A stretch of DNA of 64,000 bases, from the NCBI RefSeq assembly GCF_023278565.1, contig NC_064673.1, forward strand, positions 1 to 64,000. The letters are read 5' to 3'. This DNA is from Colletotrichum lupini (lineage: Eukaryota > Ascomycota > Sordariomycetes > Glomerellales > Glomerellaceae). A program made the position numbers and the translations under genes. The notes beneath the pieces were generated by a model. That model had not been told where the DNA came from. It did no database searches and saw only the letters and a list, made by a program, of their open reading frames with translations. Position 1 is the stretch's first letter; every line of letters starts with the position of its first letter. Below, one piece after another: positions 47,591 to 58,751 of this stretch.

Positions 47591-50575
47591 ATGGCTTCTG
47601 TTCAAGCTCCTGGATCTGTCCGAACCTTATCCCAGCTACTCAAAAGAGCGGCAGAGACAAAGGGTCATCTCTACTTTTACTCTGAAAATGTTGCGGAACC
47701 CGGTCTTTCCACCCTATCCTACCGCGAACTCTTGTCCGAGGCACGCGATAAGGCAAGATTGATCAACCACAGCATCCAAGCTCAGTCGCCGGAGTCGGTC
47801 TTGTTGACACACTTCGATTCACAGCGTGACAGCATTGTCTGGTTCTGGGCGGCGACGTTGGCAGGATTTCTGCCATGTATTATGTCACTTCCGCTGGTCA
47901 ATAACATTGGGCAGCGCAAAAAGCATCTACGCCACCTGCACGGCCTACTGAAAGAGCCGACCATAATCACCACCAACAAACTTGCAGCTGAGTTTCTTGA
48001 TCTGTGCGAATTGAAAGTTAGAACTGTCGAGGACCTTCGATACGTTGATTGCGTTGAGAAGTTTGCGAGTCAGGATGCCGGACAAAAAGCAGACGCCGGC
48101 AGCATCGCGGCGCTAATGTTGACATCCGGGAGCACAGGCAATGTCAAGGCAGTTCCACTCCGCCATGGCCAAGTCCTCGATGCCGTCACTGGAAAAAGCG
48201 CACATCACAGGACCACAACTGCCGACATCTTTCTCAATTGGGTCGGATTAGATCATGTCGCAAGTCTAGTAGAAATCCATCTTCATGCAAGTGAGTAATA
48301 CCTCTGAGCCCCTCCAGTTGCAGCTGAATCTTTCCGATGTCTGGCCAGCCAAGGAACTAAATCAAGCTTTCTAGTGAGCCTTGGAGCCAGTCAAATTCAT
48401 GTTCCTGCGCCGCCTCTCATTCAAGACCCAATGCAATTTATTCGACTTCTGGACACATACAATGTCACTTACACCTTTGCGCCCAACTTCTTCTTGGCCA
48501 TGGCTCTGGACACTCTGGTTCTGAGTCCAGGTTGTACAGCAAATCTTTACAATCTGAGGGCTTTGATATCAGGCGGCGAGTCAAATCCTACATCAACTTG
48601 CCATGAGCTTACGCGAGAACTACGCCGTCTTGGCTGCAAGGGTGAGGTAATACGCCCAGGTTTTGGAATGACGGAAACATGCGCTGGTTCCATCTATTCC
48701 ATACATTGCCCCTCATACGACATCGAGCGATCTGTTGAATTCGCGAGTCTGGGTTCGTGCATACCAGGGATGAAAATGCGCGTCATGAGCCTCCATGATC
48801 CCCAGGATGAAGCTCCCAAAGGCCACACCGGCCAGCTTCAGGTCACTGGAAAAATGGTATTTAGCCACTACCTCAACGACGAAAAGGCGACGAAAGACTC
48901 CTTTAGTTCAGACGGCTGGTTCATTACGGGAGACCTGGCATGGATTGATGATGCCAGCAATCTTCATTTGGCTGGCCGTATCAAGGACTCCATCATCGTC
49001 AATGGCGTTAAGTGGAGTGCAACCGAGCTGGAAAGCGCACTCGATGATGAGAGGATTCCAGGGATGACTCCATCTTTCACGGTTTGTTTCCCGACCCGGA
49101 CGGCTGGGTCACCGACTGAGAGTATCGCCATCGCCTACTCCCCGCGATTCCGTGACGAAGATCTCCGTGCGCGCTCTGAGACGGTCAGGGCAATCACAAG
49201 GGTGATTTCCTTAACAACGGGAAAAAAGCCAGCACGAATAGTGCCCTTACCCCAATCAATGATTGAAAAGTCATCACTAGGCAAGATCTCGCGCTCCAAA
49301 ATCCGCGCTGCACTCGAGAGTGGCCAATTCGGACCGATTGAGTGCGAAGACCAACAGCTCCTCGACCAAGACAGACAGCACAAAAGGCGGGGCGCCGAGA
49401 CTGACAGCGAGAAGGTTGTGCAGGGCATATTAGCCGACCTTTTGAAGATGCCTGTTGTGGAGATTGACGTGGAGACGTCCATCTTCGACCACGGCGTCGA
49501 CTCGATGCATCTCATCCTTCTGAAATCCAGAATACAGGGGGCGATTGGCGGCCAGGTTGACATCCCCATGTCAGTCTTGCTGACAGAGTAAGGGACGCTC
49601 TTCTAGCCTCTATTATGAACCCTTCTTATCTTACACACTCCTGTCTGGCCGAGGCACAGTTGCTAATCCTTGACTCGGCTCAGGCCAACCGTCGTCGCTA
49701 TCGCATCCGCCATTGACCGGCTCGTATCGCATCCAATCATTTACACCCCGATTGTGCCATTGCAGCAGAATGGATCTGGCACACCCTTGTTTTGTATCCA
49801 TCCCGGCAGCGGAGACATCCTCGTGTTCATTGCTCTTGCAGCACACTTCCCGACCCGTCCCGTGTATGCCCTCAGAAGTCGGGGTTACAATCCTGGGGAA
49901 TCCTTCTTCTCTTCTATCGAGGAGACTGCGGAACGTTACGCAGCAGGGATCTGCAAGGCACAGCCGCAGGGACCCTATGCCATTGCAGGCTACTCACTTG
50001 GTTCCACGCTCGCCTTCGAGGTTGCAAAGGTGCTCGAAAAGCAGGGTCGAGAAGTAAGGTTCCTGGCTAGTATCGACTACCCGCCACACATTGCGCATTA
50101 CGTGCGCGGCTTGGATTGGATTGATGTTCTTTTACACATTGCATTTTTCCTGGAGCTCGTTGATGAGGAGACCATGAAGGACATCACTCCCCACTTGCAC
50201 ACACTCAACCGCGACGAAGCGCTGTCTTACGTCCTCGGAGTCGGCGATGCTGAACGTGCCAGTGCTCTCGCCATTGACATTGAAAGGCTTGCGTTGATCT
50301 CAGACATTGCCGAGAACTTCCGTGTCAATGTACAAAGCTATGAACCTGAAGGCAACGTCAATAATCTAGACGTGTTTGTAGCGGACCCGCCGTCTTACGC
50401 GGCTCATGACCGACAAGACTGGAGGGAAAACAGGCTTGAACGCTGGGTGGACTTCACGCGGACAGGAGCAGAGTTCCACAATTGCCCGGGCATTCATGCA
50501 AAAATGCTCAACAAGGAACATATGGCCGACTTTGCGAAAATATTCAAAGCGGCCATGAGAATGAGAGGCGTCTAG
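47591..50575 (+). CDS. NRPS-like enzyme, adenylation-thiolation-thioesterase
   Basis: Exons 47,591-48,290, 48,375-49,587 and 49,684-50,575 give 934 residues, the usual size of single-module A-T-TE synthetases. Adenylation motifs visible: LTSGSTG (177-183), GFGMTET (329-335), GDLAWID (420-426), GRIKDSIIVNG (434-444) and the C-terminal Lys in SSLGKISR. The thiolation site is Ser610 (FDHGVDSM). The thioesterase has Ser742 (GYSLGS), probable Asp769 and His909 (GIHAKM). No condensation domain is present. Known relatives (TdiA, MicA, BtyA, ApvA, atromentin synthetases) activate an aryl-pyruvate and couple two units into a benzoquinone, furanone or butyrolactone. The segment WVGLDHVASLVEIHLHA matches their binding-pocket region in style. 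The exact aryl-pyruvate and ring type are not predictable by eye. No break is seen. Confidence 0.94.
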
Positions 50576-50817
50576 ATGAGATGGGTCGGGGTTTCTCTTT
50601 GAAACGGTCAGAGAAACCCGCAACTGCGCTTCACTGGCGTTGAGAGAATATATCCAATCTGCTATGATATTGAGCCCCAAGCTTCACGGAGCTGTCTATC
50701 AGTAGTCACGACTGGCCAAACAGTCAATGTATGGCAGCGCTCGTATTTGTGCATAGTTGATACACTACTTCAATTCTATGTCGAGGACGGTTATTTTGGA
50801 GCACAAGCGCCTACTTT

Positions 50818-52229
50818 TCAATAAAGCTTATCACTCATTGTGCTGCTGACGGTTCGTGCGTACGGCGCTGATCCATTTGGCACAACCAAACCAGCAGCAT
50901 CATCATCTTCGTCTGCCACACGAACCCACTCTCCTCCTACATATGTATGTGTCGTCAACGTTATATCGTCTGTGATACTGATACCTGCTTGCTGAGACGA
51001 CATGTCTCTGCCACTTGTGATGTGTGTGCTCACTTGGCTACCCAAGAAGTTATTCGAACTGCGTAAATTACCTCGTTTGTAGTTGGATGCGGAATTCGAT
51101 GTAATGGTGATGCCTAAGAATCTCAACAGTGGACGGTATATAGGTAGAGAGGCTGTCAAGAGGGCAACGGCAACTTCGACAACGCAGAGTAGTCCTCCCG
51201 GTATCATGTCCCCTAGAGGCAATAAGCTCGGTCAGCATTTCTGGTTCGCGGCTTGGAGAACAGTATTATAAGAACGGCCCTTACAGCTTGGGTTCACCGT
51301 GCCTCCCACTCGTCTTGCGTAAGGAACGCGGATAGCTGCGATGATGCAAGCACTATGTTAGATTATTAGCACTGTCAGACGACGCCGAAACTTGAACCGG
51401 CTTGGTGCTACCTTCCGCCTAAAGCAAAGTTGATAGACAGTAAGATCTTCTTTCGTGTCGACGAGTTGAGTTGTTTGACGAGCGGTAGGGGGGTCAGAAG
51501 GATGACCACGTCCAATAAAAAGTTGAAGACACTGTTAAAGATGCTGAAATAACTGAAGTTGATGCAAGTGCCCACCACTGATGCATTCCATAAGGCCTCT
51601 AGGGGACGGCATTGCAGGCAGCTCACGAGAACTATGGCGAGTCCATTTAGCAAGTTGACGGTGCTCACGAAATGAACCCAGTAGTGGAACTTTCTTTGGG
51701 GAAAGATTGCAAGGTATAATGCGAGGATGCTCCATTTGACAAGGACGCTGGAAACGCCGTATAGAATCGGATTGCAAATATTGAGCTGTAAGGTAGTACG
51801 AAGAATCAGCTTTGCGTCGACATTGGTCATCAGAGGTCTTGGACTCGGAGTACAAAAGAGACCAACTTACGATAGCCAACATGCGCATCGTCTCCGGATC
51901 CGTTATGAGGATGATGTGTCTGCCAGCTCCATACCTTGTCGATAAAGCAAAAACTGTGCAGAAGACGACGTAGAAGAACTATTGGCTATCGTAAGCGCGA
52001 TGGACCTTACATCTTGCTGGAAAAATAGCATTACCACCGAACCAACGATCAGCCAGTCACTGAAAATGGGCTTGAGTCCGGCTTGAGATCTCGCCCAGAT
52101 GCGTAGAGCCAGGATCACGACAGAGGCGAGACTGCAGATGATGCAGCAAACAACGATGTCGGGAACCGTCGAGTCGTTGATATGCGCCACCATCCAGGCG
52201 ATGTCCTCTTCGGTTGGAAGCTTTCCCAT
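50818..52229 (-). CDS. PTH11-type rhodopsin-domain integral membrane protein
   Basis: Five exons, 52,229-52,035, 51,978-51,871, 51,785-51,412, 51,352-51,285 and 51,212-50,818, give 379 residues. The introns are 56, 85, 59 and 72 bp with GT-AG ends. About seven hydrophobic spans are visible. Family signatures include DWLIVGSVFFYVVFCTVFAL, then YGAGRH, LVKWSILALYLAIFP after it, and a last segment ending LTASLPIYRPLL. This is the fungal rhodopsin-like domain of PTH11-related receptors, found in the plasma membrane and often tied to surface or host sensing. No CFEM domain precedes it. The cytosolic tail is acidic and Ser/Thr-rich. Its place between the synthetase and the P450 may be coincidental. 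The exon model is by eye but all phases agree. Confidence 0.83.
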
Positions 52230-53927
52230 GGCTACTCGTCTATAGCGGTAACCTCATACCAGCCTGACGATGGGTCGAGAGTAAGGCAAAGCAAAGAAGT
52301 CTAAAAACAATTTATTCAGCTCATCAGGGAGGCAGGGAGGAAGGGTTTAACAGAGCTACGCAAGAGAATGATGCTTCTCTCTCCCTTCCCAAGATCTAGG
52401 GTTCCATCTTCGGCACGAATGAGATTGAAAATTCGGAGTCCACATCACCCAGGTAGCCGAGCGTGAAGGAGACGGGGCGCTAATTACAGGCAGGAACTTG
52501 AAGCAAAGTCCAATTCGGAACGCCATGCGTAAGGAATCAAGTGGCAGAAATGGCTGCTACGCTGCATGAAGATTCGACCTTGCCAAGTAAGTCCGAGGAA
52601 TCAGCCGACTCAATGGCCGCGAAGGCGGATAAAAGCCTCTTTGGGTCGAGATGTGGGCGGAATCCATTTTGGCTAGTTTCAGGCCGCGCCAGCTTTTGAC
52701 CTTTTGTCTACAGCGAAATTCTTCAAGTGGCGCCTCGTCTTATTCCATACGGTTTAGGACTCCTGCAGGATAAATGACAGAGTCTATCACATCACACCGG
52801 GCGATGCCTGCCACATACTCTGTAGCTACATCGGGACCCCATTGCAACGTCTTCACAGGCCGGCCCGCTTCCCCCTTAGCGGCCGCAGGGGAGCTAGCAG
52901 GGATGGTGCAAGGGCACTGACCGGACGAACTCTGCGATTCTGCAACCTGAAGAGTGTCTGATCTTGCATTCATCCAGGGCTCAACTACAGTCTACAGAAC
53001 AATTACAAAAAAAAAGCCTTTCGCAAGATGTGGATGAGTGCTTCTGACGATGTGCAAGTGCTCATCCAAACGTCAGTTCCCTCTTGGGCAGCCACACGTA
53101 AGTATCATAATCTCGGGTTGACTTACATGGAGCGATCTGGCGAGCCATAATGCAAGCGTGCCAAAGCAGTCTGGTCAGATCATATCACGGAAAGCAGTTG
53201 AAAGCTTGTGATATAGCCAACAGCACTACCCTGGCATCTCACCCCACCCGGACATGTCCAAATGATCCACTCCATACTATACAGCTACTTATTTCGGTGA
53301 TCGGTCTGCTTCTCATGAATTGGCCCTGTTTTGCCCGTTACTCCGTGTGCGGTATGCCCCGTTTGGAGAAAATGACCACCAAACAACGGACAACCTCAAT
53401 CTCCGCCACGCCCGCTCTCCCGTATCTTCAGCAATGCGCGTTCCATCATTGGATCGGCTGCTCACCGGCTGCAGGTGAAGGAAGGGGCTGGACCTCACCA
53501 CACTGCAGCCAAGCCAATAACGTACCCCAGATGATGCCACACGTCTGCACTCATGTTGGTAATTGATGTCGGACCCTGTATTCATCCAAACCAACAGTGG
53601 CTTCCGGAATTCGTTGTTGGAAACAACATGTTGAGTGTCACCCTTGCATCATTGACAAGATCCCTCCAGTTTAGCAATACGCAGCCACCCCGGCCTCGGA
53701 TCCATGGCATCCGTAGAGATGTCTTCTGATTATGATGTTCAGGTTTCCCTTCGCACTGGCTTTGCGCAGGAAGCAAGTTGACAGGTAAGCGAATAGACTA
53801 GACCTGCTTCATACGTACATACTTCCAGATCAAACCTTCATCTTCTTTTTTTTTTCAAGCTCTCCTCACATAAACTCGAGACAGAGCTTGACATTGTTTC
53901 GGCCGAGGCCTTCAACTGTTTGCCAAT
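52230..53927. other. Intergenic region, no gene supported
   Basis: These 1.7 kb hold the upstream regions of the membrane protein and the P450, which diverge. Short ORFs at 52,740-52,973 (minus) and 53,150-53,566 (plus) have no recognisable features. A pyrimidine-rich T run precedes the P450 start at about 53,845. Confidence 0.55.
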
Positions 53928-55594
53928 ATGACTTATATGTTGTGGTTATTCTGGAGCATACTCGCTTTGGCAAGCTTTGTTATTTACAGCCGCAGGCGGA
54001 CACCGAACCAACGAAAACTTCCTCCGGGGCCAAAGCCACTCCCTTTGCTGGGTAACATCCGAGATTTCCCTCCTGAGGGCACACCGGAGCATCTACACTG
54101 GCTCAAGCATAAGGATTTGTATGGACTAATCAGTTCGGTAACGGTTATGGGGATGACTCTCATCATCGTCCACGACAAGAACATGGCGCATGAATTGCTA
54201 GACCAAAATGCAAGTAAGACGTCAGGTCGACCCTCGATGGTCATGGCCAATAAGCTTTGCGGCTACGAATCAATCGTTCTTTGTCAAGGCTATACGCCCA
54301 TGTTTCGACGGTATCGCAAGTTTCTTCACCAAGAGCTCGGTACCAAGGTCTCTGCGTCGCAGTTCCGTAGCGTTCAGGAGTGCGAAGTAGGCCGACAATT
54401 GATACGGTCCCTGGAGAGACCCGAGAGCCTCCTAGAGCATTACAAGACGTGAGTCTGGACAAAGATCTAGCAAATATGTCCATAGCTAATCGTCGATTTA
54501 ATGCCAGTACTGCCGCTGCCACCGTTCTCCAAATGGCTTATGGCTACACCATAGAGCCCCATAAATCGGACGCGCTCATAGAGCTCATTGAAAAGATGAT
54601 GACTGAGTTCTCTCTCGCCGCAAGTCCCATGGCTTGGCTCGTAGATATCATTCCTGTTCTCCAACACCTTCCTGAAAGTTTCCCGGGTGTCTCTTTCAAA
54701 AAGACTGCTAGGGAATGGCGCAAATCAATTCAAGCGTCGGCCTATATCCCGTACGAGTTCGTTCAACAACAGCTGTCCTGTTTCTCAAATAGACCATCTT
54801 ATGTTTCGAAACTATCTCAACAGCTGGCACAAGAAAAGAACGGCGAGTTGAGCAAAGAAGATGAAAAGGCTGTCATCTGGTCAGCGGCGAGTCTTTACGG
54901 TGCGGCTGCGGATACGACTGTCATCACTCTCAGCACTTTTGCGTTTGCCATGCTAGAGTTCCCTGACGTTCAGCGCAAAGCACAGGCGGAAATTGATCGG
55001 GTGGTTGGCTCTGGCCGCCTTCCGACCTTCGAAGACCGCGACAAACTGCCGTATGTGGATGCTTTGGTCAAGGAGACTGCCAGGTGGTGGCCCATTGTTC
55101 CCATGAGCTTTCCTCATACAACGACGGAAGAATTTGAGTACGAAGGGTATCGAATTCCTAAAGACGCCTTTGTTCTCCCGGCTGTTTGGTGGTTTCTTCA
55201 CGACCCAGATGTTTACATCAACCCAGAATCATTCGATCCTGACCGCTTTCTTCCCCCACGGAATGAAGCTGATCCCACGACAGAGGTCTTTGGGTACGGC
55301 CGCAGGATATGTCCTGGACGTTTCTTTGCCGACTCAAGCCTCTTTATTAACATGGCCCAAACACTCGCCGCTTTCACGATCGCTAAGGCATTGGATAAAA
55401 ATGGCGAGGAAATTGAGGTCGATGTGAGACCGAAGCCGGGGATCTTGACATATCCCACGGCCTTCAAAGTGAGAGTCATACCTCGCAGTAAGGAGCATGC
55501 GGAGTTAGTCAGGCAGGCAGGAAGAAAATATCCATACGAGGCTAGTGATGCCCCCCTTTTGCAGCATCCAGATAGTTTTCAGGTCAGATACTAG
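53928..55594 (+). CDS. Cytochrome P450 monooxygenase
   Basis: Exons 53,928-54,448 and 54,508-55,594, with a 59-bp intron (donor GTGAGT, branch GCTAATC), give 535 residues. An N-terminal membrane anchor (residues 4-20) is followed by the proline-rich hinge LPPGPKPLPLLGN. The I-helix oxygen motif is AAADTT (306-311), the ExxR motif is ETAR (363-366), and the haem motif FGYGRRICPGR places the axial Cys at 442. It resembles the fungal group that includes O-methylsterigmatocystin oxidoreductase-like enzymes, acting in the ER. A polar extension of about 30 residues follows the normal end. It is a likely tailoring oxidase for the NRPS-like product. It converges on the FAD oxidase with 137 bp between stop codons. 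Confidence 0.95.
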
Positions 55595-55731
55595 CTCGCT
55601 TTCTTTGCCCAACCCATCTCATATTTTTCATGCATCCGCATTCTATTTCTGTGTGAGATCTTCAGGATAACAAGGCCTTTGATGGGTTACTTCATACTGG
55701 CCTATGACATACCTGACACATCCGGACCCGA

Positions 55732-57161
55732 CTAAAGTTTGGATGACCGGTTTCCTTCTTCAAACGATCGAAACTCGGGTAATGACAGAGTACTTGACTT
55801 AGGACCTAGTTCCTTCTTCTTGGCGTTCATTAAGGTGGCTTCGTCTTTCCAGCCCCAGGCGGCGTCCTTTTCCCCGCCGTTGTTCTTCCCTTGCAAGATC
55901 TGACACATGTATTTGCCAGCAACCGGGAGGAACCTGAATTTGATCTGTCAGTCAGATCTACCCTGTGGCTTTTAAACCAAGGCATTGCCCTTTGATATGA
56001 AGATTTACGTTACACGTACTTATATGTGTCAAAGTTACCTCCGACGGCCAGAAAGAGGTTTTCAAGCTTTGGATTCGGATGCCGGCAGAGTAACCAGTCT
56101 TCTGTAGGAGTTTTTGCATCCCAGCATATTCGCCATCGATCTGGGCTCTTCTCTTGCGCAAAGTCAGGCATCATGGTGTTCAAGAGCTTCTGACTTTCAT
56201 CTTTCAACTTCTGTGGCACATCGTCCTGTGCTCTCTCAGCTGGGATAGATACAACATGCCCTGCGGATATGGTAACCCGATTGACAAACTCGGTCTGAAG
56301 GTCATTGATCTTCATAATTCGGTTTTCTCGTGACGGCGGAGTGAGAATCCCGCAAGATTTATAGATGATGATAGGCATCCCGGCTTCGCACATGTGTTCG
56401 GTTTCTTCGGCCGAGAGCTTGTAATAAGCCGAGACCCTGCCAACTGCTGTGATCTGCCGCTCGATCCGGTCGTGAGGTGCGAGACGCAACTTAGCTTCTA
56501 TTGGCGCAAGCAAGCTACTTGTCCAAGCACCCGCTGACAAGACGATTCGGTCTGCCGTCAATTGCTGGCCGTCTTTCATCCTTACACCCAGTACCCGTCC
56601 AAGAAATGGATCAAGCAACAGCTGTTCCACTTCACCAGTGATCGTTGTTACTCCGTTTCGTTTCGCCGCGGTCATTAGGCTTTGGGTTGCCAGTGCTGCG
56701 TCGCACCATCCAGCTTCTGGATTGAAGAATGCCGTTCCCAGCCCACTTGTCTCTAGTCTCTTGAAAGGTTTCCATCGCTTTCCGAGATCTTCAACAGCGG
56801 TATCGGTGGTATAGTCAGATCCTCTTTGCTTGAGTGTCTTTCGCACGGTGTCGGAAAATTGATTATTCTCTTCATCGATTGTCACGCACCCGGTTTTGTG
56901 GAAGAAGTGGCCAAGATTAAGATCCCAAAACCACGGATGGATAGCTTCGCTAGCAAGGTTGCAATAAAGCGGTCTCACGTAATTTGTTTGGATAATTCGA
57001 TTAACGTCTATTGCGGCGGCCTTGTTTGCTTCAGGGCCAGACGGTGCCCACCGGTCGACTACAGTCACGCGACTGGGGTCTGTGTAGGTTCGAGAGAGGT
57101 GATAGGCCGTGGAAGTGCCGAATGTCCCACCACCTATGATGAGAATCGTTGGCTCAGCCAT
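55732..57161 (-). CDS. FAD-dependent amine oxidase (sarcosine/fructosyl-amine oxidase family) with SKL end
   Basis: Exons 57,161-56,020 and 55,933-55,732, with an 86-bp intron (GTACGT donor, CAG acceptor), give 447 residues. The N-terminal dinucleotide-binding motif is IIGGGTFGTS (9-18). Cys346 in RICWDAKTP sits where the monomeric sarcosine oxidase/fructosyl amino acid oxidase family attaches FAD covalently. The last exon adds the conserved FKFLP-like segment (YKFLPVAGKY) and ends in SSKL, a type-1 peroxisomal signal. Reading the first exon alone would stop soon after DTYKYV and miss both. Such enzymes oxidise secondary or N-alkyl amino acids with O2, giving H2O2. The substrate is unknown; saccharopine- or pipecolate-oxidase activity is possible. 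Key residues are intact. Confidence 0.93.
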
Positions 57162-58370
57162 GTTGTTTGTCTAGGCGAAGGGATTTGGAGTCACGACTTA
57201 ATGGCAGCTTTTCAGGTAGTTGAAGTGAGGCTTGAGGGTTCCATAGACACGCGGGCTTGAAAGAGAACGGTAGTTCTGGGTCGGACGGGTTCGCTCTTAT
57301 CAAGCTCCGGATTTAATCAATCAGTCGTACCTTAGGTAGGAACTTGGGGCACACTTGTTCTCCGACTCTGCCGAAACCCCGAGAAACCCCCATGCGGGTG
57401 ACATTTTCCGTTTCGCGGGTACCCCAGGAAATCCACTGTACTCCAATTTTGAGTTTAGGCATGACGGTGGACAAGGCGGGGGTGACACCCAAGACTTCGG
57501 CACTCACGTTGGTACATGTTCTTGTCACCCGAGTCAGCAGCAACATCATCAGTCCTTGAGTTGTCTCATTCCTCTAGAGTCTCCAAGTCAATTTCCTAGT
57601 AAAGTTATCGTTTCCCCACGCTTGTAAGAAGGGCTTTGGAAAAGGAGCCCTATTCATTATAGAAGCTAGAACCTAAGCCAGTTTGCAACTCAATGATTTG
57701 CTACTTATCGGGATAAGTGACTACCTTTCCTCTTACTACTATTGCCATTATGTGATTCGGTTTCTGGACTTTTGAACGCATGTCGTGTATGGAATACATC
57801 AACTCTAAGAGACCTTAAGAGTCAAAGCAATGGTAGTGATAGAAACTAATAGGCTTAGGAGCAGACTATCTAAGAAAGAATTCTGGCCCGCTCACCGATA
57901 TGTTCCAATCCTGGGTTACGAGCGAGTTTTTACACTGTGTTGTTTGACATGTCATACACATGTAGTCATTTCATTGTGGCCCAAGACCGTAAGCAATACA
58001 AGACAATATCTATCAAGTATCAGTACATAAGTACATTGCTTATCATGGTTCCGCCGTTCCGGCTCCGAAAGCGGATCTCTTATTCGCGAGGTCGAAGTAA
58101 AATTACGAGCCACATACTTACCCATGTTTCTTTCCCCAATCTCATTGTCTATGACACCAGTATGGACTGATGGTCTCTACTTGTCTCGAACCAAGTACGT
58201 TAAACGTACCAACCTATACGCAATATGGCTTTTGAGGTCGGACTTGCCTGCTACCACAGGAGACTTGACACTTAGCCAGTCTACGGGACCACGTTGATCG
58301 ATGGAATAATATTAATACTTTCGAACTGAGCTTGGTGCAACACCATGTCGAACCAACCTGGAGAGCACCG
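57162..58370. other. Intergenic region, no gene seen
   Basis: The first 150 bases are the oxidase upstream region. The rest contains only short ORFs without features and no RIP signature or repeats. Confidence 0.5.
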
Positions 58371-58751
58371 TCATTCCCGCGTCTGTCCAGTTCCTGGTGC
58401 CGAATTTGTTGGCACGACAGGTTCTTTGTCTACAGAAATTGCCTTTCCAGTTCGTACATCCTCTTTGTGCTTTCGGAGAGCCTCGATCATCATCCTCTTC
58501 ATGGTGCGCTTTTTTTGTCGAGCTTCGCGGAGTCTGGCTGGTACATCGCGATATATTGACCTGTTCTTTTCCGCTCGGAACTCCAGCATCTCGATCAGAA
58601 GCTTGACTCGACGGTATTCCGAGCGAAATATTTCGCCTTTTGTGTCCATTTCTGTGACAAATTCCCTTTGGCGCTCCCTAGGAATCATGGAGACACTCGT
58701 TATGTGTGCTAGAGGAATAGGTTCTATCGTAGGCGTTTCGGCGGTCATCAT
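58371..58751 (-). CDS. Small charged hypothetical protein, possible coiled coil
   Basis: A 126-codon ATG-started frame. The product is rich in Arg, Lys and Glu, and residues of about 25-100 look like a continuous helix (for example EYRRVKLLIEMLEFRAEKNR), with no membrane span or signal. I recognise no family. The overlapping plus-strand frame at 58,345-58,761 has the Ser/Phe-rich composition typical of an antisense shadow, which favours the minus strand. It may be a real small gene or a relic. Confidence 0.4.
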   Translation of the reverse strand: MMTAETPTIEPIPLAHITSVSMIPRERQREFVTEMDTKGEIFRSEYRRVKLLIEMLEFRAEKNRSIYRDVPARLREARQKKRTMKRMMIEALRKHKEDVRTGKAISVDKEPVVPTNSAPGTGQTRE

